DNA of 64,000 nucleotides from Calothrix sp. NIES-2098. GTDB lineage: Bacteria; Cyanobacteriota; Cyanobacteriia; Cyanobacteriales; Nostocaceae. Positions within the stretch are counted from its first letter, which is position 1. The number at the start of each line of letters is the position of its first letter. The stretch spans positions 7,877,001-7,941,000 of the forward strand of contig AP018172.1 of assembly GCA_002368175.1 (NCBI GenBank). The letters are read 5' to 3'. The notes under the pieces are model-generated. The model worked only from the letters and a program-made list of their open reading frames with translations. It was not told where the DNA came from and did not search any database. Of the stretch, positions 25,976-34,260 are shown one piece after another. Made by a program: the position numbers and the translations under genes.

Positions 25976-27586
25976 CTAACCACCGAAAATTTTCTTTTCA
26001 TAACCTATCCATTCTTTCTCGCGTAAGAGATATTTTTGAATTTTACCCGTGCTAGTTTTGGGCAAATTAGTAAATTCAATCGTAGTCGGACATTTAAAAG
26101 CTGCAATTTGATGACGACAAAATTGAATTAATTCTTGTTCTGTAACTTGTACTCCCTCTTTTAGGGTGACAAACGCCTTAGGTACTTCACCACGCTTAGG
26201 ATTAGGTACAGCAATAACAGCGCACTCTAACACGGCTTCATGGCGGTAAAGACATTGTTCCACTTCGATACTGGAGACATTTTCCCCGCTAGTAATGATG
26301 ATATCCTTCATGCGATCGCGCACTTCAATATAGCCGTCCGGGTGCATTACTGCTAAATCGCCGCTATAAAACCATCCGCCTCTAAATGCCTTTTCGGTAA
26401 CTTCCGGGTCGTTATAATAGCCAGTCATCACCATATTTCCTCGCATCACCACCTCGCCCATTGTTTGTCCATCCGCCGGGACATCATTCATCTCTCGATC
26501 TACCACTCGCAAACCATCTGCACCTATATAAGGTACGCCTTGACGTGCCATGAGTTTTGCTTTTTCTGCAACTATTAAATCATCCCAATCTGATTGATAT
26601 TCGCAAACTGTGTAAGGGCCATAAACTTCCGTCAAACCATAAACATGAATGATTTTTGCGCCAATTTCGGTAATTTTTGCAATCAATGTTGGCGAAGGTG
26701 GTGCGCCTGCTGTAGTGATAGTTAGCGGTTTTTCTAATAATTGCGGACAGTCTCGATGGTGAAGCAGAGAAATTAAAATCACAGGTGCAGCGTTTAAGTG
26801 AGTTACTCCCTGTTGTTGAATTAACTGCCAAACATTAGCAGGATTAAACTTACGCAAACAAATATGAGTACCGCCAATAGCAGTTACCGCCCAAGTAAAA
26901 CACCAACCATTGCAGTGAAACATGGGCAAAGTCCAGAGATAAATGGAATCAGGCGTTAATGTGGTTTCAATTATTTCTCCTAAAGAGTTAAGATATGCAC
27001 CTCGATGAGAGTACATTACACCTTTGGGTTTACCGGAAGTGCCGCTAGTGTAATTAATCGAAATTGTCTCCATCTCATCTGTAATTACCCAATTTAAAGG
27101 AGTAGGATTACCAGTTTGGAGAAATGCTTCATAATCCTCTCCCTCTAGAGGCTCAAATTCTTCTATATCTTTGATATTTATTATATGTTTGACAGTTTCT
27201 AAGCTATTTTGAATAGGTCGAATAATATTTGCTAACTCTGTATCAACAAAGAGAAATTTAGCACCGCAATCATTTAATATATAAGCGACTTCTTGAGGAG
27301 CTAATCGGGTATTAATAGATACGAGAACGCCACCAGCCAAAGGAACTGCAAAATGGGCTTCTAGCATTGGTGGAGTATTGAAACAAAAAAAAGCGACGCG
27401 ATCGCCTTTTTCAAGTCCAGCATTACGCAGCGCTGAGGCTAGACAATTTATCCTATCTGCAAATTCGCCGTAAGTGAAGCGTTTTTGATTATATATAATC
27501 GCCAGTTTATGATTATAGACTTTAGCATTGCGTTGAATAAAAGTTAAAGGCGTGAGAATGCTGCGATAAACTGCTTCAGGGTTCAT
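25976..27586 (-). CDS. Acyl-CoA synthetase (AMP-forming)
   Basis: The protein has 536 residues. ANL-superfamily motifs are complete: A3 loop YTSGTSGKPKGV (about residue 180), the HVYGLTEVYGP A5 motif, GWFYSGDLAVMHPDGYIEVRDRMKD (A7-A8) and PKTSTGKIQKYLLR with the catalytic A10 lysine near the C-terminus. It activates a carboxylic acid as acyl-AMP and transfers it to CoA. The sequence resembles medium-chain or broad-range fatty-acid CoA ligases (the AlkK-like group) rather than the cyanobacterial acyl-ACP synthetase Aas, but the substrate is inferred. It is cytoplasmic. It starts at the ATG at 27586 with no obvious ribosome site. Confidence 0.87.
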   Translation of the reverse strand: MNPEAVYRSILTPLTFIQRNAKVYNHKLAIIYNQKRFTYGEFADRINCLASALRNAGLEKGDRVAFFCFNTPPMLEAHFAVPLAGGVLVSINTRLAPQEVAYILNDCGAKFLFVDTELANIIRPIQNSLETVKHIINIKDIEEFEPLEGEDYEAFLQTGNPTPLNWVITDEMETISINYTSGTSGKPKGVMYSHRGAYLNSLGEIIETTLTPDSIYLWTLPMFHCNGWCFTWAVTAIGGTHICLRKFNPANVWQLIQQQGVTHLNAAPVILISLLHHRDCPQLLEKPLTITTAGAPPSPTLIAKITEIGAKIIHVYGLTEVYGPYTVCEYQSDWDDLIVAEKAKLMARQGVPYIGADGLRVVDREMNDVPADGQTMGEVVMRGNMVMTGYYNDPEVTEKAFRGGWFYSGDLAVMHPDGYIEVRDRMKDIIITSGENVSSIEVEQCLYRHEAVLECAVIAVPNPKRGEVPKAFVTLKEGVQVTEQELIQFCRHQIAAFKCPTTIEFTNLPKTSTGKIQKYLLREKEWIGYEKKIFGG

Positions 27587-27676
27587 GGCTAATGCTAATA
27601 GTTAACCTTCACACTGGAGCATACCATAATCAGTCAAGAGTCAAGAAATGCTGGACTCTTGACTTTTGACTATTAA

Positions 27677-28345
27677 CTATCTAACATTTCTCACCAAAAA
27701 ATTTGGTTGTCCGCAGCTTTTTTGAGACCTTTTCAGAATCTCTTCGCTACAAGCGCCTGGTTTGCCATCTTTAGAGTAGCAAAAGAAGACTTCTTGCAAA
27801 AACCTTCCCGAACCAGAACAGTAAGGTGCTATGCCATCAGCAACGAATTGATTATTAGAACTGACAAATGTATTTCTTAGGTCTTTAATTGTGGTGCGGA
27901 ATGGTTTTTGGGGGCGATTATAAGCTGTAGGAATAGCGACAGAATCTTTGAACTGTTTAGATAATGCCAAATATTCTTGAGGAGTTTTACCAGAACAAGT
28001 ACCATGTTTTTCCCACTCATGGTCAAAAAGTTTATCGCTGGGGTACAAACCTGCAAACTGCTGTTTTAATTGTTTGGGTAATTTTTCTGTAGAACAGTTA
28101 GCTGGATAGCCACTTTGGTACTGAGGCCACAGACCATGTAATACAAAACCGAGTTTCTTACCAGATTTGCATTGCTGGCGATCGCGATCGCCATTTGTCG
28201 CACAATAATCTGGAGACCAGGATAATGTGAGTACATAAAAATCAAACTGGCCGGGAGTTCCGCGATTTTGGGCACTAACGGCGTTAGGGATTGCAAAGCT
28301 GGCGATGGCTAGGGAAGATGCTACCAGGATTTTCTCGATCTGCAT
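27677..28345 (-). CDS. Secreted ribonuclease T2
   Basis: The protein has 222 residues from the ATG at 28345; a TTG four codons upstream is possible. A signal peptide (about residues 1-26, ending AVSAQ) indicates export. Both catalytic segments are intact: CAS1 GFVLHGLWPQ and CAS2 FDHEWEKHGTC, giving the two histidines and the glutamate of the T2 mechanism. Cysteines are placed for the family disulfides. It degrades RNA to 2',3'-cyclic and then 3'-phosphates in the periplasm or outside the cell, probably scavenging phosphate. It is flanked downstream by an AGTCAAGAG inverted repeat (27630-27672). Confidence 0.92.
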   Translation of the reverse strand: MQIEKILVASSLAIASFAIPNAVSAQNRGTPGQFDFYVLTLSWSPDYCATNGDRDRQQCKSGKKLGFVLHGLWPQYQSGYPANCSTEKLPKQLKQQFAGLYPSDKLFDHEWEKHGTCSGKTPQEYLALSKQFKDSVAIPTAYNRPQKPFRTTIKDLRNTFVSSNNQFVADGIAPYCSGSGRFLQEVFFCYSKDGKPGACSEEILKRSQKSCGQPNFLVRNVR

Positions 28346-28465
28346 ATTTACAGTCAATTCTTGTGTAATTGAAGTTACAGCATATACATTAACTCAGTTG
28401 GGTAAAAAATATAGATTTATTCCAAATCAAATAATGTTTACAAGAGATAATCTTAAATCTTAATG

Positions 28466-28508
28466 ACAAATGACAAATTAATATTACTGATTCCGCAAAC
28501 GCTTAAGT
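28466..28508. repeat. Direct repeat, left copy, flanking the TA module
   Basis: This is the left copy of a repeat of about 43 bp with a 26-nt identical core (28473-28498). On the reverse strand it ends CTTAAGCGTTTGCGGAATCAGTAA, reading LKRLRNQ-stop, the same C-terminal codons as the CHASE2 ATPase gene 780 bp away. It is followed by a GTGGG...CCCAC palindrome (28508-28526). Confidence 0.75.
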
Positions 28509-28558
28509 GGGTTGGGCACTGCCCACCTTACCCTTATTAGAAAAGTGCAAGATGTCAG

Positions 28559-28873
28559 TTAACTCGCAGCAGCAATATCGCTGTCTGTATCATCTTGATT
28601 TAAACCAAAGCGATCGTATAGTTCATCAACATTTTGTGGCTCAATTATTCCGGCTTTTGCACGTTGGAGAGCAGTTAATAAACGTGCGGAATTTGCAGGT
28701 GAGCGAAGTAAATACAGAGTTTCTAATAAACTATTTAATTCTGCTTCAGCAATTAAGACAACATTTTTACCATCTGCTTGGCTAATAATTACAGCTTCAC
28801 CTGTCTCTAAAACTTGACTGCAAAGTTTCTCTAAATTTCCATTCGCTTCAGCAGATGTAACTTTGACTGGCAT
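28559..28873 (-). CDS. Phd/YefM-family antitoxin
   Basis: The protein has 104 residues from the ATG at 28873. The N-terminal Phd/YefM fold is clear: VKVTSAEANGNLEKLCSQV, then GEAVIISQADGKNVVLIAEAELNSLLETLYLLRSPANSARLL, the hallmark YefM sequence. The C-terminal tail (from about residue 72) is acidic and would wrap the toxin. It neutralises the YoeB-like toxin encoded 24 bp upstream, binds DNA and autorepresses. The order toxin-then-antitoxin is opposite to the usual yefM-yoeB arrangement. Confidence 0.88.
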   Translation of the reverse strand: MPVKVTSAEANGNLEKLCSQVLETGEAVIISQADGKNVVLIAEAELNSLLETLYLLRSPANSARLLTALQRAKAGIIEPQNVDELYDRFGLNQDDTDSDIAAAS

Positions 28874-28897
28874 AATTATTTAACTCAAAGAGGTTTT

Positions 28898-29185
28898 TTA
28901 TTCGTAATGATAGCGAGCTTTTAGAAAGTCAATGCGGTCATCGCTCACTAAATATACAAGTCGATGTTCTTGATTGATACGACGCGACCAACACCCAGAA
29001 TACTCATATTTTAGCGGCTCAGGCTTGCCGATGCCTTCAAATGGTTCTCGGAGAATTTCCTTGACCATTTTGAGTATACGCAGTGCCGTTTTTCGGTCTT
29101 TGTCAACCCAATATTCCAAGTCTTCTAAAAATTCAGGCTGAAATACAGCAACGCGATCGCGTTTTATATCTCCCTCAGCACCCAT
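28898..29185 (-). CDS. YoeB-family mRNA interferase toxin
   Basis: The chosen ATG at 29185 gives 95 residues, close to YoeB length; the frame is open further upstream to a non-ATG start at 29254. The sequence shows the RelE/YoeB fold: FLEDLEYWVDKDRKTALRILKMVKEILREPFEGIGKPEPLKY, then the core GCWSRRINQEHRLVYLV and the diagnostic C-terminus KARYHYE. The catalytic Glu, Arg and His of YoeB are all present. It cleaves mRNA in the ribosomal A site. It is encoded upstream of its antitoxin and inside direct repeats that copy the end of the neighbouring ATPase gene. Confidence 0.9.
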   Translation of the reverse strand: MGAEGDIKRDRVAVFQPEFLEDLEYWVDKDRKTALRILKMVKEILREPFEGIGKPEPLKYEYSGCWSRRINQEHRLVYLVSDDRIDFLKARYHYE

Positions 29186-29250
29186 GTACTCAAACCTTTG
29201 CGAGGATATTCTTAACTTAATACGCAATCGACAAATAAGTAAAGTCCAAT

Positions 29251-29293
29251 ACAAATTACAAATTAATATTACTGATTCCGCAAGCGTTTCAGT
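29251..29293. repeat. Direct repeat, right copy, overlapping ATPase gene end
   Basis: This is the right copy, containing the stop codon and last eight codons of the CHASE2 ATPase gene plus 18 bp beyond. The 26-nt core (29258-29283) is identical to 28473-28498. The toxin-antitoxin pair lies exactly between the two copies. Confidence 0.75.
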
Positions 29294-32200
29294 TCATCAT
29301 CTGTGAAAGGATTTTTATCTGCTTTGAGGTCTTTTACCCAGCGTTGCCGTCTAGCTCTGCTATCTTTATCTTTAGTCTGGGCGATGTAGGCTTCAAAATC
29401 TAAAATTGCCCCTTGGTAATCGCCTGTTAGCGCCCTAGCGATACCACGACTATCACGAATTTTGCAATTATTTGGTGCTTGAGTAACTGCTTTGTCACAG
29501 GTAAATAACACCATAGGTGCTATTTCATCTGGATTTTTGCAACTGGCCAAAGCGCTTACAGCGATACTACTTAGAGATTGAGTAGTAATTTCTGGCTTTT
29601 GAGTTGCAGTAATCAAGTACTCAATTGATAAACAACCGACAACAGGATTTGTAGAACAAATCTCAAAAATTAACTCAAGAGTACGGGGAAATTGAAATTT
29701 TTCTAATCTATTCTTGGTTAGTATTTTATTAATAATTGCTGTGATAATTACAGAACCCACTAGCGAAAGAATTGAAGGTACGAATCGTAACCACCAACCA
29801 GAAAGAAAAGCTAGGTAACTTCCTCCCAGCAAACAGCCACAGCCACCTACAATGACGATACTACTAGTATTATTAGCGATTAAAAGAATTAAAGGCAATC
29901 TACTATATTTTTGTTGCCAATACAACGAAGTAACAACTAGTGTTGACCCTACTATTGACCATACTATTGACCAAACTAAAATCCACAACCACTCTATCGG
30001 TTCAGATAAAGTTTTGATTTGTGGACGACCCTCCAAAGCCGAACTCAAAATTTGACTAATCAAATTCGCATGAATTGCGACACCAGGCATACGTTCTGGC
30101 GTACCAAATATCTTACTGCTATAAGGTGTCCAAAAAAGATCGTTCAAACTTTCAGATGTAGCACCAATTAAAACAATCTTTCCTCGCATCAAGTTTTGTG
30201 AAATCCGATTCTCTAACACATCATTTATAGATACTACTGGGAAACGATTAATTGTCCCTCGGTAGTTTAAGAGTATTTGGTAACTACCCGCATTTGCCCC
30301 CACGTAACCACCATCATTAGTTTCAAAATAAGGAAAAATACCTTTACCCAACTGCAAATAGTTGGGATTATTTGCTGCGGGTTTTTCAGTAATTCCTTGA
30401 GGTTGCAAATACAATAATGCTAATTTCAGCCCAAAGCTTTCAAGATTGCTACCATCTTTCAAACCTGCGTATAGCAATGCTCGACGGATTTTGGCATCTT
30501 TATCTAAGGGAAAATCATTCGCTCCTACTTGATTTCTTTTCCTGAGTTCGGGAGGCGAACCAACAGAAAAACTATTAGAACTTTCAGATACCTTTTGTAC
30601 CCCAATCAAGTTGGGCGTAGTCTCAAATACTTTTACTAATTTTTGATGGCCGGGATCCAAAGGTAAGTCTCGATAAATATCAAGACCTATTGCTATAGGT
30701 TTTTGCTGCTTGATCTTAATTAAGACATTAGAAAGTATTTCATCATTGATCGGCCACTGCTTCAATTTGGTGATGTCTGGTTCATTAATCTCAACTATAA
30801 CAATACGCTCATCAACAGGCTCTTTTGGACGTAAAAGAAACAATTGATCCAAACCTGCCAATTCTAACAACTGTAATAACCCTAAAGAGCGCAAGATTAT
30901 AATTATGCAGATAAATGTTATGGCTCCAAATATTTCTTTCCAATCAGGAAAAATTTTGCGAGGTAAAGCTTCTTGTTTTGCTCTTGCTTGAGCAATAGAA
31001 AGTGTTTGGTTAGCCTGTTGCCGTTGTTCAAAAATGAGGAGCTTATCTTCACTGATTTTTCTTTGTTTTCTTTCTTCTTCCAGTTCAGCCATTACCTGCT
31101 TTAACTTCGGTTCCTGTTGCTGGCGGATAAAGGCGGCTAAATAATCATGCACCAATTGATAACGGTCTGCGGGGTTTTCTGGTAATAAAACAACTAAGCC
31201 AGATTTGACAAAAATCTCTAAGATCAAATCTAATTTATTGCTATCTGCGGCGACATCTGCCACTAATGCTTGTAAATCCCGTTCTAGTTCAGTACGAGTC
31301 TTCAGGGGGCGAGTCCCTTTTTCATCAGTGAGCAAATACAGCAACAATTCCGCCGCTTGTTGATTCTCTACACCGCAGTCATCAACCACCTCTGCTAAGT
31401 AGCGCTTCACTAATTCTTCTTTAGCGTTACCCCCTAATTCTTGATACTTCGCCAAAGTTGTAATATTCTCGGTTTGCAATTGCGCCCCTATCACCTGCAA
31501 TTCAATCGGGCGTACTTCTCCCACTTCCCCAGCTAAATCTTGAACTAGCTTATCAATTAACGCAGGTTCTAAATAAAAGCTAGTATTCTGGGTTAAGCGC
31601 TGAATAATTGCCTTAGCATCATCGGGCGAAAAATTCCCCAACTCATAAAGCACATTATTGCTGAGAATATCATTGCCAATAATCTTCAGACTCGCAAGGC
31701 GATTGCATTCCAGCAAATAATGCAAGTAATCTACCCGCAGTGACAAAATCACTTTTACAGAGAGGATATTAAGACATTCTCCCAGGAACTCAAAAAACTG
31801 CCGTCTTTGTTTTGGTTCTGGGTAAACGAAGAAAAATTCTTCAAATTGGTCGAAAATTAGTACAGTTCGCAGGTTGCGTTGTTCGTTGTTTCGCAGTTGA
31901 GCGAGAAGGACGGGTGGTGAGGGGGACAAGGGGGACAAGGGAGACAAGGAGAGAAGTCTGAACGGAGGAAACCTCCGATCAGAACTTCGGGAAGACAGGG
32001 GAGAAGGGGAAGTTTGAGGTTCGGAACTCGGAGTTTCGGGTAAAAAGCTTGGATTGTCATGTTCCGAACTCGGAGTTTCGGGTAAAAAGCTTGGATTGTC
32101 ATGTTCCGAACTCGGATTGTCGAGTAAAAAGCTTGGATTGTCGTGTTCCGAACTCGGAGTGTCGAGTAAAAAGCTTGGATTGTCGTGTTCCGAACTTGGA

Positions 32201-34152
32201 TTGTCGAGTAAAAAGCTCGGAGTGTCGTGTTCCGAACTCGAACTTTCGCCTTCAGAACTCGAACTGTCAGGTAAAAAACCAGAATTATCGCCTTCAGAAC
32301 CCGAATTTCTACGTCTTAACTCCCCCTTGTCCCTCCGAAGTTCAGATCGCCGGAAGCCGGCGCTCCGACTTCTCTCCTTGTCTCCCTTGTCCTCCCTGTC
32401 CTGCAACACTCGCCCCAACTCTTCCACCCAGTTGGTATACACGCGAATAGCAACGACTAAATTATCTTGCACACCAATCGCTTTCCGTTTCAAAGCCGGA
32501 ATCAGTCCCGCATTAACTAAGGAACTTTTACCTACACCCGATTGCCCATGAATGACGATTAATTTATAATCCGGGCGACCGATGCGTTCTATTACCCGTT
32601 CTACATCCAATTGACGGCCAGATGCGGCGATTTCTGGGGCAATATTATCTTGATTATCAATTTGTAACGCTGCTAAAACTTGGGTATCTAACTGTTTTGT
32701 CGCTTGTAATCTCCCTGCACCAATAAACGCCCGCAAACCAAATTGCTGCTCGATGGAACGGGCTTCTAGTTTGGCATCAAATGCTTTAAGATATTGCTTT
32801 TGCTCAAAATATATGCTGTGTAAATTAGCGAGAATACTCAAGTAAAGCTGAGGGTCGTTGTCTGTAATACTTAATTTTCTAGCTTGTTCTAAATTATTAA
32901 TTGCCGCTTGACATTGTGCTAAATTATCTTGTGCTTGGGCGATGATTAATAATAACTTTTGCTGATGAGCGATGACATTTATCGGCGATAATTCCAGTGG
33001 TACGGGCTGATGAGTCGTAGATAAGAATTTTAATGCTGTTTCGGCTAATTTTTGGGCTGGTTGCCAGTGCTGCTGTGCTAATTCTGTTTCTGCTAAAAAG
33101 CTATAATCCTGAGATATTTTTAGAGTATTATTCTCGGCTTCATGAACAATTAAAGCCTGTTGAGCTAAAGTTTTGAGTTGTTGCCAATCTTCTAAATACC
33201 TCAGAATAATGCCGAATTGATCTAGAGAATTGGCAATTAAATCGGGGCGTTGGGCGGCTTGAAATGCGGCAATAGTTTGCTGAAGATAATTGGTAATTGT
33301 TTCCTGATTCACCGCCGACACTCTAAAGGTTGCGGCTATACTATCAAACGCTGCATCCACCGCCTCATGATTTCTAACATAGGGGTGATTTCTGTCATCT
33401 GCTCTCGCTTTTTCGTAATAGCAAATAGTAATTTGTGTAAGTATTTTTCCTTGACGCTCAAAATCATTATTTGTCTGCCAATAATCCCAGCTTTGATTGT
33501 AATGCTCAATCGCCGCATCAAGATTTTTATTGATATATGCAACTAAGCCTAAGACAAAATCACAGTTCGCTTTTAACTCAGGTGTTAAATCTTGTGTCCA
33601 GACTTGTAATTCTTGCCAAGCTGATTGAATTTCTGCAATAAGTTCTAAATTGATATTTAAAATATTGTCAAATAATTGTGATGCTGTCTGTTGAAGAAAA
33701 TTAGTTAATTCATTAATAGTAATCGCAAATTTTTTGGTGGTTGCCCAACTCTCTAAATCCGGTGCTAATTGCATCATTTGTGTGTGAATTTCATCGTTAA
33801 CCCACAACACAATCGGGAAGGGGAGATTTTTACGAAACTCCTCCCGCACCTGATTAGCAGCAATCAACATTTGGGGCAAATCTTGCAATTTTTCTAACCC
33901 CAGGATCGTTAAAGCTTGGATATCATCCCCACATTCCTCACGAATGGCGGTGTAAAGTGTCCTTTGTGATGGTTTGAGTACTAAAACGCTAATCTTGACA
34001 GCAGAGATTTCCTGTAATCTGGCAATTAAGCGATCGCGCTGTTGCAGATAATTACACTTTGCCAAAATCAGCTTAAACTGTCCGACAGAAGCTTGAATTG
34101 CCCAAGCTAATTGTTGCAAAGAGCGATCGTTATTTATCTGCTGTTCACTCAT
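29269..34152 (-). CDS. STAND ATPase: TPR, NTPase, CHASE2, membrane helices
   Basis: The protein has 1627 residues. The N-terminus (NNDRSLQQLAWAIQASVGQ), TPR region, NTPase and winged-helix-like segment closely match the WD40 paralogue. Walker A is IHGQSGVGKSSLV, Walker B is VLIFDQFEEFF, and the same 14-residue repeat cassette lies between them (residues about 590-740). The C-terminal half then differs: a membrane helix (FICIIIILRSLGLL), a CHASE2 extracytoplasmic sensor (about 1095-1330; ERIVIVEINEPDITKL, AIGLDIYRDLP, GKIVLIGATSES), further membrane helices and a short TPR-like cytoplasmic tail. CHASE2 normally senses unknown external signals in kinases and cyclases; here it is wired to a STAND switch. 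Confidence 0.9.
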   Translation of the reverse strand: MSEQQINNDRSLQQLAWAIQASVGQFKLILAKCNYLQQRDRLIARLQEISAVKISVLVLKPSQRTLYTAIREECGDDIQALTILGLEKLQDLPQMLIAANQVREEFRKNLPFPIVLWVNDEIHTQMMQLAPDLESWATTKKFAITINELTNFLQQTASQLFDNILNINLELIAEIQSAWQELQVWTQDLTPELKANCDFVLGLVAYINKNLDAAIEHYNQSWDYWQTNNDFERQGKILTQITICYYEKARADDRNHPYVRNHEAVDAAFDSIAATFRVSAVNQETITNYLQQTIAAFQAAQRPDLIANSLDQFGIILRYLEDWQQLKTLAQQALIVHEAENNTLKISQDYSFLAETELAQQHWQPAQKLAETALKFLSTTHQPVPLELSPINVIAHQQKLLLIIAQAQDNLAQCQAAINNLEQARKLSITDNDPQLYLSILANLHSIYFEQKQYLKAFDAKLEARSIEQQFGLRAFIGAGRLQATKQLDTQVLAALQIDNQDNIAPEIAASGRQLDVERVIERIGRPDYKLIVIHGQSGVGKSSLVNAGLIPALKRKAIGVQDNLVVAIRVYTNWVEELGRVLQDREDKGDKERSRSAGFRRSELRRDKGELRRRNSGSEGDNSGFLPDSSSSEGESSSSEHDTPSFLLDNPSSEHDNPSFLLDTPSSEHDNPSFLLDNPSSEHDNPSFLPETPSSEHDNPSFLPETPSSEPQTSPSPLSSRSSDRRFPPFRLLSLSPLSPLSPSPPVLLAQLRNNEQRNLRTVLIFDQFEEFFFVYPEPKQRRQFFEFLGECLNILSVKVILSLRVDYLHYLLECNRLASLKIIGNDILSNNVLYELGNFSPDDAKAIIQRLTQNTSFYLEPALIDKLVQDLAGEVGEVRPIELQVIGAQLQTENITTLAKYQELGGNAKEELVKRYLAEVVDDCGVENQQAAELLLYLLTDEKGTRPLKTRTELERDLQALVADVAADSNKLDLILEIFVKSGLVVLLPENPADRYQLVHDYLAAFIRQQQEPKLKQVMAELEEERKQRKISEDKLLIFEQRQQANQTLSIAQARAKQEALPRKIFPDWKEIFGAITFICIIIILRSLGLLQLLELAGLDQLFLLRPKEPVDERIVIVEINEPDITKLKQWPINDEILSNVLIKIKQQKPIAIGLDIYRDLPLDPGHQKLVKVFETTPNLIGVQKVSESSNSFSVGSPPELRKRNQVGANDFPLDKDAKIRRALLYAGLKDGSNLESFGLKLALLYLQPQGITEKPAANNPNYLQLGKGIFPYFETNDGGYVGANAGSYQILLNYRGTINRFPVVSINDVLENRISQNLMRGKIVLIGATSESLNDLFWTPYSSKIFGTPERMPGVAIHANLISQILSSALEGRPQIKTLSEPIEWLWILVWSIVWSIVGSTLVVTSLYWQQKYSRLPLILLIANNTSSIVIVGGCGCLLGGSYLAFLSGWWLRFVPSILSLVGSVIITAIINKILTKNRLEKFQFPRTLELIFEICSTNPVVGCLSIEYLITATQKPEITTQSLSSIAVSALASCKNPDEIAPMVLFTCDKAVTQAPNNCKIRDSRGIARALTGDYQGAILDFEAYIAQTKDKDSRARRQRWVKDLKADKNPFTDDELKRLRNQ
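31919..32407. repeat. 42-bp repeat cassette in second ATPase, inverted flanks
   Basis: Units start at 32038, 32080, 32122, 32164 and 32206 (exact 42-nt spacing; (G/C)(G/A)GTAAAAAGCTTGG) and encode SSEHDNPSFLLDTP-type 14-mers. The flanks carry an exact 20-nt inverted repeat: GGGAGACAAGGAGAGAAGTC at 31939-31958 and its reverse complement at 32367-32386, inside longer purine-rich and pyrimidine-rich tracts. The flank sequence type differs from that of the first paralogue although the array is the same. Confidence 0.85.
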
Positions 34153-34178
34153 AAATCGGAACGGAGAAAGGTGGATTT

Positions 34179-34241
34179 AGATCCCCAACTTCTACCTTCC
34201 GGGAAGCCACTCTTCGGGTGTCTACAAGAAGTCGGGGATCT
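34179..34241. repeat. Hairpin repeat between two ATPase genes
   Basis: AGATCCCCAACTTCT (34179-34193) pairs with AGAAGTCGGGGATCT (34227-34241) with one mismatch. It is related to the palindrome at 15128-15160 and lies in the 108-bp gap between the P-loop ATPase and the CHASE2 ATPase gene. Confidence 0.65.
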
Positions 34242-34260
34242 GAGATATGCTCAGTCACAA

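Noticed and set aside
32049..32551. Forward-strand open frames over the second repeat cassette
   Set aside because: Same periodicity artefact; no ribosome site or domain.
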